From positions 62,001-126,000 of the forward strand of contig JASDSY010000026.1 of the NCBI GenBank assembly GCA_041441465.1: a stretch of DNA of 64,000 bases, in the 5' to 3' direction. The position numbers and the translations under genes were made by a program. Shown here piece after piece: positions 52,054-61,104 of the stretch. The notes below the pieces were generated by a model. It did no database searches, was not told where the DNA came from, and saw only the letters and a program-made list of their open reading frames with translations. How positions within the stretch are numbered: position 1 is the first letter of the stretch; each line of letters begins with the position of its first letter. The stretch comes from JASDSY01 sp041441465. Its GTDB lineage: Bacteria > Muiribacteriota > UBA9980.

Positions 52054-53427
52054 ATGACGCTAATAACAAATGTTAATTCAAACATAATAAATACCGTCAA
52101 TTCAGGCTCGAACCGCACTGATTCCGCTCCGCAGCTAAAGGAAGGCGTAATTTACAGGGGCAAAGTCGAAGGATTTGCCGACGGCGCGGCAGTCATTAAT
52201 GTTAATAACAAAACATTCATGGCTGAACCGGGAAATTATTCTTTCAAAATAGGCGAAGAGATAAATCTGCGTCTTGTAAAAACAATCGAAGGCCAATTCA
52301 TATTTAAGCTTATCGAAAAAAGCCAGTCCGCGGAAGGATTTTTATCGTTAAAAAATCCGGTCGAGATATTAAAAAAGCTCAATTTGAATTCAAAAGATGC
52401 TTCACTGCAAAATGTTCTGGAATCATATATGAAATTCGGAATACAGCTTGACCCTTCTAAAATGCAAAAACTTTCAAACAGGCTCACATCGATTATAAAT
52501 TCTTCTGATATTTCCAGGTTATTTTCTGAAAAAAATTATAAAATCTACGACGCGGCTGCAATACTTAATAACGCGAGCATACCGGTCAATGAAAATACGC
52601 TGCAGCTAACCGCGATAATATTTTCTAACTTCGAAAATTTTTACGGCGACTTTAATAAATTATTTAAACTCGCACCGTTCCAGCTTGGCGCCGCGCTTTT
52701 AAAATTGCTCCCGGACATAGAAAAAAAAGATGAAAAAATGGCGGTTACAGCAAAAAAAATACTAAGCCGCCTTAATATTTCAAAAGAACCAGGGATTTTG
52801 AATATTATAAGCGAGGTCCAGGACTTGATGTCTAAAATCGCCGGCACACAGCAAAATAAAAATCCGGTTCCGGAAAATAATAATGAAATAAAAAAATGGG
52901 CAAATCTTATTGACTTAATGGAACTTAAAGGTTATATTGAAAAGGAAATCATGAATTTTGAAAATGACTTAAATAAATCCGGCAATTCAAAAGATAAATT
53001 ATCGCAAATCAAAGAGATGTTTCAAACGTGTACAGGATATATCGAAAATTACTCGGCAATAAGCTTATATGCGAAATTATCCGGAAAAATTATAAAAAAA
53101 ATACCGTTTGAATATGAAGGCGAAATGGATGAGGCTATAATCGAAGCTGATAAAAAAAACGGCCCGGTTTCAGCCGATATATTTGTTTCTCCAAAAAATC
53201 TGGGCAGCATCAGGGTAAGCATAAAAAAAACCGACATCCTGACCGGATTATATTTTTTTACGGAAACCGAAAACATAAAAAAGCATTTACTCGAACAAAT
53301 AAGTATTTTAAAAGAATGGCTGCAAGAAACTTTTGGAGTAAAGTTAAACTTCAGTGTCATAGTAGGGCAAAAATCGGATTTCATACCTGGATTTTTTAAA
53401 ACACTGCAAGGCGGCAAAATAAAATGA
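52054..53427 (+). CDS. FliK-like hook-length-control family protein (YlqG type)
   Basis: A 457-residue protein. An N-terminal beta-rich part (GVIYRGKVEGFADGAAVINV) is followed by helices and, at about residues 370-455, a C-terminal segment of FliK type (SADIFVSPKNLGSIRVSIKK, then LLEQISILKEWLQETFGVKL). FliK controls flagellar hook length and switches export specificity by contacting FlhB. Here no flagellar genes are nearby. The gene lies between rnhB and a FlhB-C-only gene, as ylqG does in Bacillus, where the function is unknown. Its last base pairs overlap the next start (ATGA), so the two are translationally coupled. Assignment rests on the C-terminal pattern and on gene order. Confidence 0.7.
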   Translation: MTLITNVNSNIINTVNSGSNRTDSAPQLKEGVIYRGKVEGFADGAAVINVNNKTFMAEPGNYSFKIGEEINLRLVKTIEGQFIFKLIEKSQSAEGFLSLKNPVEILKKLNLNSKDASLQNVLESYMKFGIQLDPSKMQKLSNRLTSIINSSDISRLFSEKNYKIYDAAAILNNASIPVNENTLQLTAIIFSNFENFYGDFNKLFKLAPFQLGAALLKLLPDIEKKDEKMAVTAKKILSRLNISKEPGILNIISEVQDLMSKIAGTQQNKNPVPENNNEIKKWANLIDLMELKGYIEKEIMNFENDLNKSGNSKDKLSQIKEMFQTCTGYIENYSAISLYAKLSGKIIKKIPFEYEGEMDEAIIEADKKNGPVSADIFVSPKNLGSIRVSIKKTDILTGLYFFTETENIKKHLLEQISILKEWLQETFGVKLNFSVIVGQKSDFIPGFFKTLQGGKIK

Positions 53428-53711
53428 ATTTAAATTCAAAAAAAGACGAAAAAAAAATTGCGGTGGCGCTTAAATATAACCAGGACAATGATACCGCGCC
53501 GAAAATTTCAGCCAAAGGGCGCGGAGTCATCGCTGAACGAATTTTAAGCCTGGCGGAAAAAAATAACATTCCGTTTTATAAAGACGGCGATTTATGCGAA
53601 TTATTGTTAAAAATCGATTCCGACAGCGAAATCCCGGTAGAGCTTTACGCCGCGGTAGCTAAAGTGATGGCATTTATTTACAGGGCCAATAAAAATTTCA
53701 ATCTTAAATAA
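53424..53711 (+). CDS. FlhB C-terminal domain protein (YlqH type)
   Basis: A 95-residue protein matching only the cytoplasmic C-terminal domain of FlhB/YscU: KKIAVALKYNQDNDTAPKIS, AKGRGVIAERILSLAEKNNI, PFYKDGDLCELLL and EIPVELYAAVAKVMAFIYR. The membrane part and the NPTH autocleavage site are missing, as in Bacillus YlqH. In flagella this domain selects export substrates. Its role when alone is not known. The start overlaps the FliK-like stop by 4 nt. Confidence 0.85.
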   Translation: MNLNSKKDEKKIAVALKYNQDNDTAPKISAKGRGVIAERILSLAEKNNIPFYKDGDLCELLLKIDSDSEIPVELYAAVAKVMAFIYRANKNFNLK

Positions 53712-53921
53712 CTTAAGTTTTATAATCTTAAAAGCATAGAAAAATAAGGGATTTATAAATAAGTAAAAGCTTATTTCCAGTTCCGGGTTTTAAAATCGAT
53801 CTTATGTAACCCGTTAAAAAATTAAATTAATATTATAAAATCAATCTTGTCATAAGAAATTTGAGTAAAATAATTTTGAAAGTTATCAGCATAAAAAATA
53901 TTATAAAAAGGGGTTAAGATA

Positions 53922-54842
53922 ATGAAAAATTTTATCGTTTACAGCGAAGAAGTAAAAGAGGCAATTTACACTCAAAAACCTGTAGTCGCTTTTGAATCTA
54001 CAATAATAACTTTTGGACTGCCGTATCCGGACAACCTGAAAGTCGCGGCTGAAGTGGAAAACATCGCAAGAAAAAACAAAGCTGTGCCTGCGACGATAGC
54101 GATAATAAACGGAAAAATAAAAGTCGGATTAACCCAAAAAGACCTCGAGTTTTTAGCCGACCCTGCCAATAAGAAAAAAATTGAAAAAGTATCAAGGCAT
54201 AATTATCCGATAGTACTGGGCCAGAAGAAAAACGGAGCGACGACCGTAGCGGGAACGATGATGGCATGCGCCGCTGCCGGCATAGGGGTATTCGTAACCG
54301 GCGGAATAGGCGGAGTCCATAAAGGCGCACCTGAATCATTTGACATATCGGCCGATTTAAGGGAATTTGAAAAATCAAAAGTGGCAGTAGTTTCTTCAGG
54401 CGTAAAGTCAATACTTGACATAAAATTAACGCTTGAATATCTTGAAACGTCAGGAGTACCGATAATTGGATTTGACACCGAGGATTTTCCGGCTTTTTAC
54501 AGCCGCAAGTCCGGTTTCAAAGTTCCTAATAACATAAAAAAAATAAAAGAACTGGCAAATGTCGTCGATTGCTCTTTTAAATTCTGCAATTCCGGAATTT
54601 TAATAGCCAATCCGATACCGTTAAAAAGCGAATTAAATTCGATGAAAATAAGCAAACTAGTAGATGAAATTTTAATGAACGCCGCGCCGGAGGACATCGC
54701 CGGGCCTAAATATACACCTTATATACTCAATAACCTTCATTCAATAAGCAAAGGAAAAACTCTCGCGGCTAATATTGCATTGATAAAAAGCAATTCAGAA
54801 GTGGGCTCAAAGCTTGCCGCCGAGCTTTCAAAACTAAATTAA
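53922..54842 (+). CDS. psuG: Pseudouridine-5'-phosphate glycosidase
   Basis: A 306-residue PsuG. VVAFESTIITFGLPYPDNL, the active-site lysine in VSSGVKSILDIKLTLEYLET, GVPIIGFDTEDFPAFYSRKS and the metal-site region GIGVFVTGGIGGVHKGAPES are all present. It cleaves pseudouridine 5'-phosphate to uracil and ribose 5-phosphate, so it salvages pseudouridine from RNA turnover. The usual kinase psuK is not adjacent. AAGGGG precedes the ATG. The downstream rhomboid gene starts 39 nt later. Confidence 0.93.
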   Translation: MKNFIVYSEEVKEAIYTQKPVVAFESTIITFGLPYPDNLKVAAEVENIARKNKAVPATIAIINGKIKVGLTQKDLEFLADPANKKKIEKVSRHNYPIVLGQKKNGATTVAGTMMACAAAGIGVFVTGGIGGVHKGAPESFDISADLREFEKSKVAVVSSGVKSILDIKLTLEYLETSGVPIIGFDTEDFPAFYSRKSGFKVPNNIKKIKELANVVDCSFKFCNSGILIANPIPLKSELNSMKISKLVDEILMNAAPEDIAGPKYTPYILNNLHSISKGKTLAANIALIKSNSEVGSKLAAELSKLN

Positions 54843-54881
54843 GCCATTTCAAACAGTCAAAATTTACCGGAAGTGATTTCA

Positions 54882-56354
54882 GTGAAAGCAAAAATATGCC
54901 CTGATTGCCAAAATAATGTCTTTATGGATAAATTAACCGTAAAAGATATTATTTTGGATTGCTGCCCGCAGTGCCGCGGAATATTTTACGACCGCGGCGA
55001 ACTTCAAAAAGTATTGGGCGATGTATTAAATGCCGAAACGGCCTTAAAAAAATTACCGGCTGATTCCAATTCGAATTTCATATGCTCTGATTGCGGCGAA
55101 AATATGAGCAAAGCTTCCGCTGTAAAAAATAATCTGCAGATCGAGCTGTTATTTTGCGCAAAATGTTATTCATCGTTTTTAAGGCGCTCCGAATTAAATA
55201 AAATCAGGGAATATGTAATTTCACTGAGGCAGACGCCCGGTTCAGCACTCAGGCCTAAAACCATAATCAAACCCAAACATGAAACGCAAATAGCAAAACC
55301 GTTCGGCATTGATTCCAGGGCTATTCAAAGTGAAAATTTTAAAAAAGAAAATGTAAATAAAACCGCGGACAATAAATTAACGGAAACGCCGACGATTAAA
55401 AAACAATCAGTTAAAAGCGTATTTCCAGAGCAATCCGCCGCCCCTGTCAATTATGTAAAAACACCGTTTCAGTACAAGACTCAGCCGTCCGTAAAGCCGG
55501 CAATAAATTTAACCACATTGAACGAAGAAACAGCCCTTGACCATTACAGCCATTTAAATTACGATACATATAACGAAGCGGAAACAATAACGCTTACGAC
55601 ATATTTTTTCTGCCTCATAACTAACCTGCCGGTTGAAGTTTATAATCCGCGCAAATATTTTCCTTATATTCTTTCTCTTATCATCCTCATTAACTGCTTC
55701 ATATTCGCATATTCACAAAGCATGATATTTAATATAGACAAGGTGAAATCAGAAACCAGAAAAACCGCAATGATTCAAAGATACAGCGAGTTCAATTTGA
55801 ATTACGGAGTAGTTCCAGACGAATTTCAGACTAAACGGAAAAAATGGTTTAATAACCTGTTCACACATCAATTTTTGCACGGCGGGTTCAGTCATATTAT
55901 CGGCAATATGTATTTTCTATGGGTATTTGGAGATAACGTCTGCGATATTTTTTATGATTATAAAAATCCTTTCGTACGCGAATTTTCATTTTTCGGTTTT
56001 TACTTGTTAGCTGGAATTGCCGGGGCGCTATCACATACGTTTTTTTTCATGTCGATGGGCGCACTGCCTGTAATAGGCGCATCGGGAGCCATCTCGGGCA
56101 TAATAGGCGCTTATATGAGGCTTTTTCCCGGCGCGCAATTCCACCAGGTAATCATCGGCATTCCATTTAAAATACCTTCGATATTTTATATAGTATTCTG
56201 GATTGGAATGCAGCTTGCGATGGCCGTGTTTTTGGGAACCCAAACGCATATTTCCTGGGCGGGCCATATAGGCGGTTTTCTAGCCGGGTTCATTTTAATC
56301 GACCTTTTTATTCCTTATAAGATATCAGAAATTAAACCCGACCGGCTTTATTAA
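54882..56354 (+). CDS. Rhomboid protease with two N-terminal zinc ribbons
   Basis: A 490-residue protein. Residues 5-45 form a TFIIB-type zinc ribbon (ICPDCQNN...CCPQCRGIFYDRGEL) and 70-100 a second (CSDCGENM...CAKCYSSF...SEL). A Lys/Thr/Pro-rich linker leads to a rhomboid domain from about 260 with HQFLHGGFSHIIGNMYFLW, the catalytic Ser in GASGAISG (near 399) and the catalytic His in GHIGGFLAG (near 460). It is an intramembrane serine protease; the ribbons suggest a cytoplasmic partner or substrate recognition. GTG 54882 is chosen since GGAAG lies 8 nt upstream; GTG 54873 is the alternative. Confidence 0.88.
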   Translation: MKAKICPDCQNNVFMDKLTVKDIILDCCPQCRGIFYDRGELQKVLGDVLNAETALKKLPADSNSNFICSDCGENMSKASAVKNNLQIELLFCAKCYSSFLRRSELNKIREYVISLRQTPGSALRPKTIIKPKHETQIAKPFGIDSRAIQSENFKKENVNKTADNKLTETPTIKKQSVKSVFPEQSAAPVNYVKTPFQYKTQPSVKPAINLTTLNEETALDHYSHLNYDTYNEAETITLTTYFFCLITNLPVEVYNPRKYFPYILSLIILINCFIFAYSQSMIFNIDKVKSETRKTAMIQRYSEFNLNYGVVPDEFQTKRKKWFNNLFTHQFLHGGFSHIIGNMYFLWVFGDNVCDIFYDYKNPFVREFSFFGFYLLAGIAGALSHTFFFMSMGALPVIGASGAISGIIGAYMRLFPGAQFHQVIIGIPFKIPSIFYIVFWIGMQLAMAVFLGTQTHISWAGHIGGFLAGFILIDLFIPYKISEIKPDRLY

Positions 56355-56392
56355 AAAGCGCTTAATACCCATGCGCCATTCAAAAATTTTGG

Positions 56393-56421
56393 TTGATTTT
56401 TTTGACTTTATGCTTTATAAT
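56393..56421 (+). promoter_or_regulatory. Promoter for serA
   Basis: TTGATT (56393-56398), 17-nt spacer, TATAAT (56416-56421). The predicted +1 near 56428 gives a leader of about 190 nt, containing a weak hairpin TTTTG...CAAAA with a T-run (about 56455-56490). Confidence 0.6.
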
Positions 56422-56616
56422 TTAAGAAACATTTAATTAAACAAAGCCAAAGTGTCATTTTGAGCGGTATTCGACAAAAGGCATTTTTTAATAACTTAAT
56501 AAATTTATTTTAACTTTGAGTCTAATTTACTTTTTAATTTGATAAATGGATGCTTAAATATAAAATCCAGATTAGCCGTTAGGGCTATTACAACAAAAAT
56601 TGGGGGTAATATTGTT

Positions 56617-57585
56617 ATGTCACAAAAAATTCTGGTTTGCGATGGCGTCGCAAAAAAAGGTATCGAGTATTTAAAAAGCAAAGGGTTTGAATGTGTTGAA
56701 TTTGAAAAAAAAGACGAGGAATCAGTAGCAGCGGTTGCCGGCGAGTATGAAGCTATAATTGTACGTTCGGCAACTAAAATTACTCCGAAAATAATAAAAG
56801 CCGGCGTTCCGAAGCTTAAAATATTAGGCCGCGCCGGAGTAGGTTATGACAATATTAACATTGACGCCGCATCAGAAAATGGCGTTGTAGTTATGAACTC
56901 ACCTAACGCTACAACCGTTTCGGTAGCCGAATTAGCTGCCGGCATGGTACTTTCGATAGCAAGAAAAATCCCTGGCGCTGACGCGAAAATGAAAAAAAAC
57001 GTATGGGACAAAAAAAGTTTCATGGGGCGTGAAATTAACGGCAAAACGCTCGGAGTGCTTGGCAGCGGCAGAATAGGCATCGAAACAGCTAAACGCCTTC
57101 AGGCTTTCAATATGAAAGTAATGTGCTACGATCCTTATGCTAAACCTGAGGTTATAAAAGGATACGGTTTTGAACTTGTATCATTCGATAAACTTATCTC
57201 CGAAGCTGACGTTATAACGCTTCACATGCCTAAAACAAAAGAAACCACAAACATGCTCAATAAAGAAGTATTCGCAAAAATGAAAGACGAAGTAATCCTT
57301 ATTAACTGCGCACGCGGCGGAATTATAAACGAAGCCGATCTTCTTGAAACATTAAACACAAACCCTAAAAAGTTCTGGGGCGTAGGCCTTGACGTTTTTG
57401 AATCTGAACCGCCTGTAAAATGGGACCTTATAAATCATGAACTTGTATGCGCAACACCGCATATCGGCGGATCGACCAAAGAAGGCCAGGCATGTGCGGC
57501 TTTTCAAATCTGCGAACAGATCGTAACTGGTTTGACTGAAGGCAAATACACAAACGCAGTAAACCTTGACAAAATAAAAAAATAA
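56617..57585 (+). CDS. serA: D-3-phosphoglycerate dehydrogenase-like 2-hydroxyacid dehydrogenase
   Basis: A 322-residue D-isomer 2-hydroxyacid dehydrogenase without the C-terminal ACT domain. The NAD site is TLGVLGSGRIGIETAKRL, the catalytic Arg lies in INCARGGIINEADL, the Glu in LDVFESEPP and the His in ATPHIGGST. SerA makes 3-phosphohydroxypyruvate in serine biosynthesis. The next gene is glyA, which uses serine, so this identity is likely. Other 2-hydroxyacid substrates cannot be excluded. I chose ATG 56617 with GGGGG upstream; the frame to 56539 has no site and lies in the leader. Lack of the ACT domain means no serine feedback through it. Confidence 0.88.
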   Translation: MSQKILVCDGVAKKGIEYLKSKGFECVEFEKKDEESVAAVAGEYEAIIVRSATKITPKIIKAGVPKLKILGRAGVGYDNINIDAASENGVVVMNSPNATTVSVAELAAGMVLSIARKIPGADAKMKKNVWDKKSFMGREINGKTLGVLGSGRIGIETAKRLQAFNMKVMCYDPYAKPEVIKGYGFELVSFDKLISEADVITLHMPKTKETTNMLNKEVFAKMKDEVILINCARGGIINEADLLETLNTNPKKFWGVGLDVFESEPPVKWDLINHELVCATPHIGGSTKEGQACAAFQICEQIVTGLTEGKYTNAVNLDKIKK

Positions 57586-57620
57586 TAACAGCGGATAATC
57601 TGACAAAATAACATTTCGCA

Positions 57621-57655
57621 CCACTAAAAGGCCGGCTTTGTCGGCCTTTTAGTGG
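57621..57655 (+). terminator. Long perfect hairpin between serA and glyA
   Basis: CCACTAAAAGGCCG (57621-57634), 7-nt loop, CGGCCTTTTAGTGG (57642-57655). The T-run lies inside the stem (GGCCTTTT), so the inner stem alone would be a terminator. TATAAT follows directly (57656-57661). Confidence 0.65.
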
Positions 57656-57708
57656 TATAATAAAGAAAGTATTTTTTAAAATTTTTATTTAAAGAGAGTG
57701 ATAAAAAA

Positions 57709-58950
57709 ATGTCATTTGAACACTTAAAAAACAGCGATAACGAAGTACTTGAAATAATAATGCGTGAAAAAAAGAGGCAAAAAAATAACCTCGAATTAAT
57801 AGCTTCGGAAAATTTTGTAACTCCGGCAGTTTTAGAAGCCATGGGTTCATGCCTCACCAATAAATACGCCGAAGGCTATCCCGCAAAAAGATATTACGGC
57901 GGCTGCGAACATGTTGACGAAGCCGAAGTCCTGGCAATTGAAAGGGCAAAAAAACTTTTCGGCTGCGAACACGTAAATGTTCAGCCGCACTCAGGGTCTC
58001 AGGCAAATATGGCAGTTTACTTCACAGTTTGTAAACCAGGCGATACCGTATTAGGCATGAACCTTTCGCACGGCGGACATCTGACGCACGGCCATCCTAT
58101 CAATTTTTCAGGTATGATGTATAAAATCATAAGCTATGGAGTAAGACAGGACAACCAGCAGATCGACTATGAAGAGCTCGAAAAACTCGCGATGGAACAC
58201 AAGCCTAAAATGATCGTAGCCGGCGCATCCGCTTACCCGCGCACGATAGATTTCAAAAAATTCCGCGATATATGCGATAAATGCGGCGCGGTCCTCATGG
58301 TAGACATGGCGCACATCGCAGGCCTCGTCGCGGCTGGTCTTCACCCGTCGCCTGTACCTTATGCCGATTTCGTAACGACCACTACTCATAAAACTTTGCG
58401 CGGCCCTCGCGGCGGAATGGTTTTATGCCGGGAAAAATACGCTAAAGACCTCGACAAAGTTGTATTCCCTGGCTGCCAGGGCGGACCTTTAATGCACATT
58501 ATAGCTGCCAAAGCCGTAGCATTCGGAGAAGCCTTAAAACCCGAATTCAAAACCTATACAGAACAGGTAGTAAAAAACGCTAAAGCTCTCGCCGCCGCGT
58601 TAATACACGAAGGATTTAAAATAGTATCCGGCGGAACGGACAACCATCTTATGCTCGTCGACCTTGTCGATAAAGGCATTACCGGTAAAGCCCTCGAAAA
58701 AGCGCTCGATCAGGCCGGCATAACGGTAAATAAAAACACCATCCCTTTTGACCCTCAAAAACCTATGGTAACTTCAGGAATAAGGATCGGCACTCCTGCG
58801 GTTACGACTCGCGGAGCAAAAGAAGAACACATGAAACAAATCGCTGAATTTATAAGGGAAGTTTCACAAAACATGGAAAATCCTGAAAAATTAGCGCAAA
58901 TAAAAGAAAAAGTAGTTAAACTCTGCTCGGGCTTAAAAGAAATGGCTTAG
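57709..58950 (+). CDS. glyA: Serine hydroxymethyltransferase
   Basis: A 413-residue SHMT of normal length. LELIASENFVTPAVLEAMGS, NKYAEGYPAKRYYGGCEHVD, the histidine loop NLSHGGHLTHGHP, VDMAHIAGLVAAG and the PLP lysine in TTTTHKTLRGPRGG are all present. It converts serine and tetrahydrofolate to glycine and methylene-tetrahydrofolate. It follows serA, so serine made there can feed one-carbon metabolism. A hairpin lies between them, so co-transcription may be partial. A GAGAG ribosome site precedes the ATG. Confidence 0.97.
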   Translation: MSFEHLKNSDNEVLEIIMREKKRQKNNLELIASENFVTPAVLEAMGSCLTNKYAEGYPAKRYYGGCEHVDEAEVLAIERAKKLFGCEHVNVQPHSGSQANMAVYFTVCKPGDTVLGMNLSHGGHLTHGHPINFSGMMYKIISYGVRQDNQQIDYEELEKLAMEHKPKMIVAGASAYPRTIDFKKFRDICDKCGAVLMVDMAHIAGLVAAGLHPSPVPYADFVTTTTHKTLRGPRGGMVLCREKYAKDLDKVVFPGCQGGPLMHIIAAKAVAFGEALKPEFKTYTEQVVKNAKALAAALIHEGFKIVSGGTDNHLMLVDLVDKGITGKALEKALDQAGITVNKNTIPFDPQKPMVTSGIRIGTPAVTTRGAKEEHMKQIAEFIREVSQNMENPEKLAQIKEKVVKLCSGLKEMA

Positions 58951-58995
58951 TACTATAACAACAACAACTTTGAAAATCACAAATTAAAATTATAA

Positions 58996-59046
58996 AATAA
59001 TCATGGGCGCGAGATAAACAAAACATTCTTGCGTCCATGATTATTT
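58996..59046 (+). terminator. Terminator after glyA
   Basis: AATAATCATGG plus CGC (58996-59010) pairs with GCG plus CCATGATTATT (59031-59045), 1-nt mismatch, then TTAAAT. The T-run is weak. Confidence 0.6.
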
Positions 59047-59470
59047 AAATATTAATATTTTATTTATTCGCAATTATTAAATTATCACATTACCCAAAAC
59101 AAAAAATGGAATTTTTAACTCAATTCCGTTGTAATAAAATACATCATTCGATTTTTCAATTTTTTAAAAATGGTTTTTTACAGTCGATTTATAGAAAAAA
59201 CATATTTTCATAAAATTTCACAAATACAACCGATATCACTGTTTTTTTAATACAGACAATATAAAAATCTTATTTTTAAATTTTAGATATCTTAAAACAA
59301 TTTTTTCAGATACCTTTCGCCAACGTTAAATAGGCGTCTTAAGTAAAACCGCGCTTAAACAAAATAGTTTTTTATTACAACTATTTAATATATAATCAAA
59401 AACTTCGTTTTAAAAGTATACACATAAATATATTATCTCAATATAATTATGAAAAAGGATTGATAAAATA
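59047..59470. other. AT-rich intergenic region
   Basis: I see no convincing gene or strong promoter in these 424 nt. A TATAAT at 59391-59396 has no clear -35. The DMT transporter gene begins at the right end. Confidence 0.5.
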
Positions 59471-60310
59471 ATGACTTACGTATATCTTGCTTTTACAATA
59501 TTATTCTGGGGGACAGGCCAAACATTCCTTAAGCTCGGTCTGGCCAAATCAACTCCTATCAGTTCTTTTTTAGTCGGCGGACTTGCAGGATTGGTCGTAG
59601 GTCTGCCTTATATTTTGACGCATGAACTTCAGTTCGCCAAATGGGAAATTTTATTTCCCATGGTTTTCGTGATTGCGATGTGTTATCTTACATTTTACTA
59701 CTCGTTAAACGCCGGAGAGCTATCCGTGACAAGCGCGGTGCTTGGCACCTATCCGCTTTACACCGTAATTTTTGCGGTACTGTTTCTGGGTGAAACGTTA
59801 ATAGCCAAACAATGGACCGGTTTATTGATAATAATAACCGGAGTCGGCCTTCTATCTGCCGCGTCAAATCCCGGCGAAGACAAAAAAAAGATGACCGCGA
59901 ATGACAAAATATGGTTTGCGATATCGATACTTTCAGCCCTGCTTATCGGAGTCGGCGATGCGCTCAGCAAAGTCGTCGTAACACACGCGACCGTAGCCAC
60001 ATATCTTCTTTATTTCAACATAGTACAAATAATAATGGGGACATTATTGAAACTAATATTTGAAAAGGGAAATTTTAATTTTTCGGCCATAAAATCAAGG
60101 CATTCATTTATCGGAATGTTCCTTTTAAATCTGGGCGGAATAGTTTTCATGCTTGCGCTCGAAAGCGGAAACGCAAGCGTAATAGTCCCGTTATCCTCGA
60201 CTTACATAGCGCTTGTAACTTTATTATCGTGGCTGTTTCTCGGAGAGAAGTTCAATACCCCTAAAACTATAGGCATATTTATGGTAATAGGCGGAATATC
60301 GATGATATAA
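59471..60310 (+). CDS. EamA/DMT-family transporter
   Basis: A 279-residue protein with ten membrane helices in two EamA halves. The first half starts YLAFTILFWGTGQTFLKLGL, and the second NDKIWFAISILSALLIGVGD. The internal duplication and GGISMI-type C-terminus are typical of drug/metabolite transporters, which export or import metabolites such as amino acids. The substrate cannot be told. AAGGA lies about 11 nt before the ATG. It converges with the ABC operon 44 nt downstream without a clear terminator. Confidence 0.88.
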   Translation: MTYVYLAFTILFWGTGQTFLKLGLAKSTPISSFLVGGLAGLVVGLPYILTHELQFAKWEILFPMVFVIAMCYLTFYYSLNAGELSVTSAVLGTYPLYTVIFAVLFLGETLIAKQWTGLLIIITGVGLLSAASNPGEDKKKMTANDKIWFAISILSALLIGVGDALSKVVVTHATVATYLLYFNIVQIIMGTLLKLIFEKGNFNFSAIKSRHSFIGMFLLNLGGIVFMLALESGNASVIVPLSSTYIALVTLLSWLFLGEKFNTPKTIGIFMVIGGISMI

Positions 60311-60354
60311 TAAAGCAATAAGCGCTCGATGTTTTTAATGATTTTTAAATAAAA

Positions 60355-61104
60355 TTAAGGAGTGATAACGCCGGTTTTATTTTCGGTAAGTTCCAAAAAT
60401 ACATTTTCAAGCGACTGTGCTGCTTTCTTATCATCTTTATAACCAAGAATTTCATTCATTTTTCCGGCGAGAACAATTTTTCCCCTTGAAATTATAGCAG
60501 CCATATCGCATATTTTCTCGGCAACCTCAAGTATGTGAGTGGAAAAAAACACAGTAGAACCTGATTCGACAAGTTTCTTTAAAATATCTTTTAATATTTT
60601 AACCGACTGAGGATCAAGTCCCGAGGTTGGTTCATCTAAAATCAAAAGTTCCGGCTTATGGCACAGTGCGCCAAGAATGCCTATTTTCTTCTTCATTCCG
60701 AGCGAATAACCCTCTATCAGTAGATTAAGCTTATCATCCATTTCAAGCATCTCGGCATAGTGCATGAAGTTTTCAGCGCGCTGCTTTTCAGGCACCCTGA
60801 AAATATCCATTATAAAATTTAAATACTCAAAGCCCGTGAGTTTTTCGGGCATATTAGGTATATCCGGTAAATATCCTATGTGCCTCTTCGCGGCAATCGG
60901 ATTTTCAGTTATAGAAAGTCCGTTGATAGAAACACTGCCGGAATCAGGAAGCAAGATACCGGTCAATATCTTAATAGTAGTGGTTTTCCCGGCGCCGTTA
61001 GGCCCTAAAAAAGCATAAAGGCATCCGGCAGGCACTTCTATATCTATGCCGCTCAACGCTTCAAAATTTCCATATTTTTTTGTGACACCGCTCACAGAAA
61101 TCAT
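60355..61104 (-). CDS. ABC-type exporter ATPase
   Basis: A 249-residue ATPase of the drug/lipid exporter (CcmA/YhaQ-like) class. Walker A is GPNGAGKTTT, the Q-loop region is YLPDIPNMPEKLT, the signature reads YSLGMKKKIG (variant of LSGGQ), and Walker B is LLILDEPTSGLD with a later switch His in FFSTHIL. The permease gene stop (61105) is directly followed by its ATG (61104), so the two are coupled. It powers the ABC-2-type permease encoded upstream. The cargo is unknown. Confidence 0.93.
   Translation of the reverse strand: MISVSGVTKKYGNFEALSGIDIEVPAGCLYAFLGPNGAGKTTTIKILTGILLPDSGSVSINGLSITENPIAAKRHIGYLPDIPNMPEKLTGFEYLNFIMDIFRVPEKQRAENFMHYAEMLEMDDKLNLLIEGYSLGMKKKIGILGALCHKPELLILDEPTSGLDPQSVKILKDILKKLVESGSTVFFSTHILEVAEKICDMAAIISRGKIVLAGKMNEILGYKDDKKAAQSLENVFLELTENKTGVITP

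Noticed and set aside
53757..53776. Terminator after the FlhB-C gene (AAATAAG/CTTATTT)
   Set aside because: The stem is short and AT-only, with no T-run behind it.
56402..56421. TTGACT followed by TATAAT upstream of serA
   Set aside because: The spacing is only 8 nt. TTGATT at 56393-56398 has the right 17-nt spacer and is used instead.
57633..57661. A glyA promoter with its -10 at TATAAT 57656-57661
   Set aside because: The -35 region would fall inside the hairpin and does not resemble TTGACA. It may be a chance TATAAT in AT-rich DNA.
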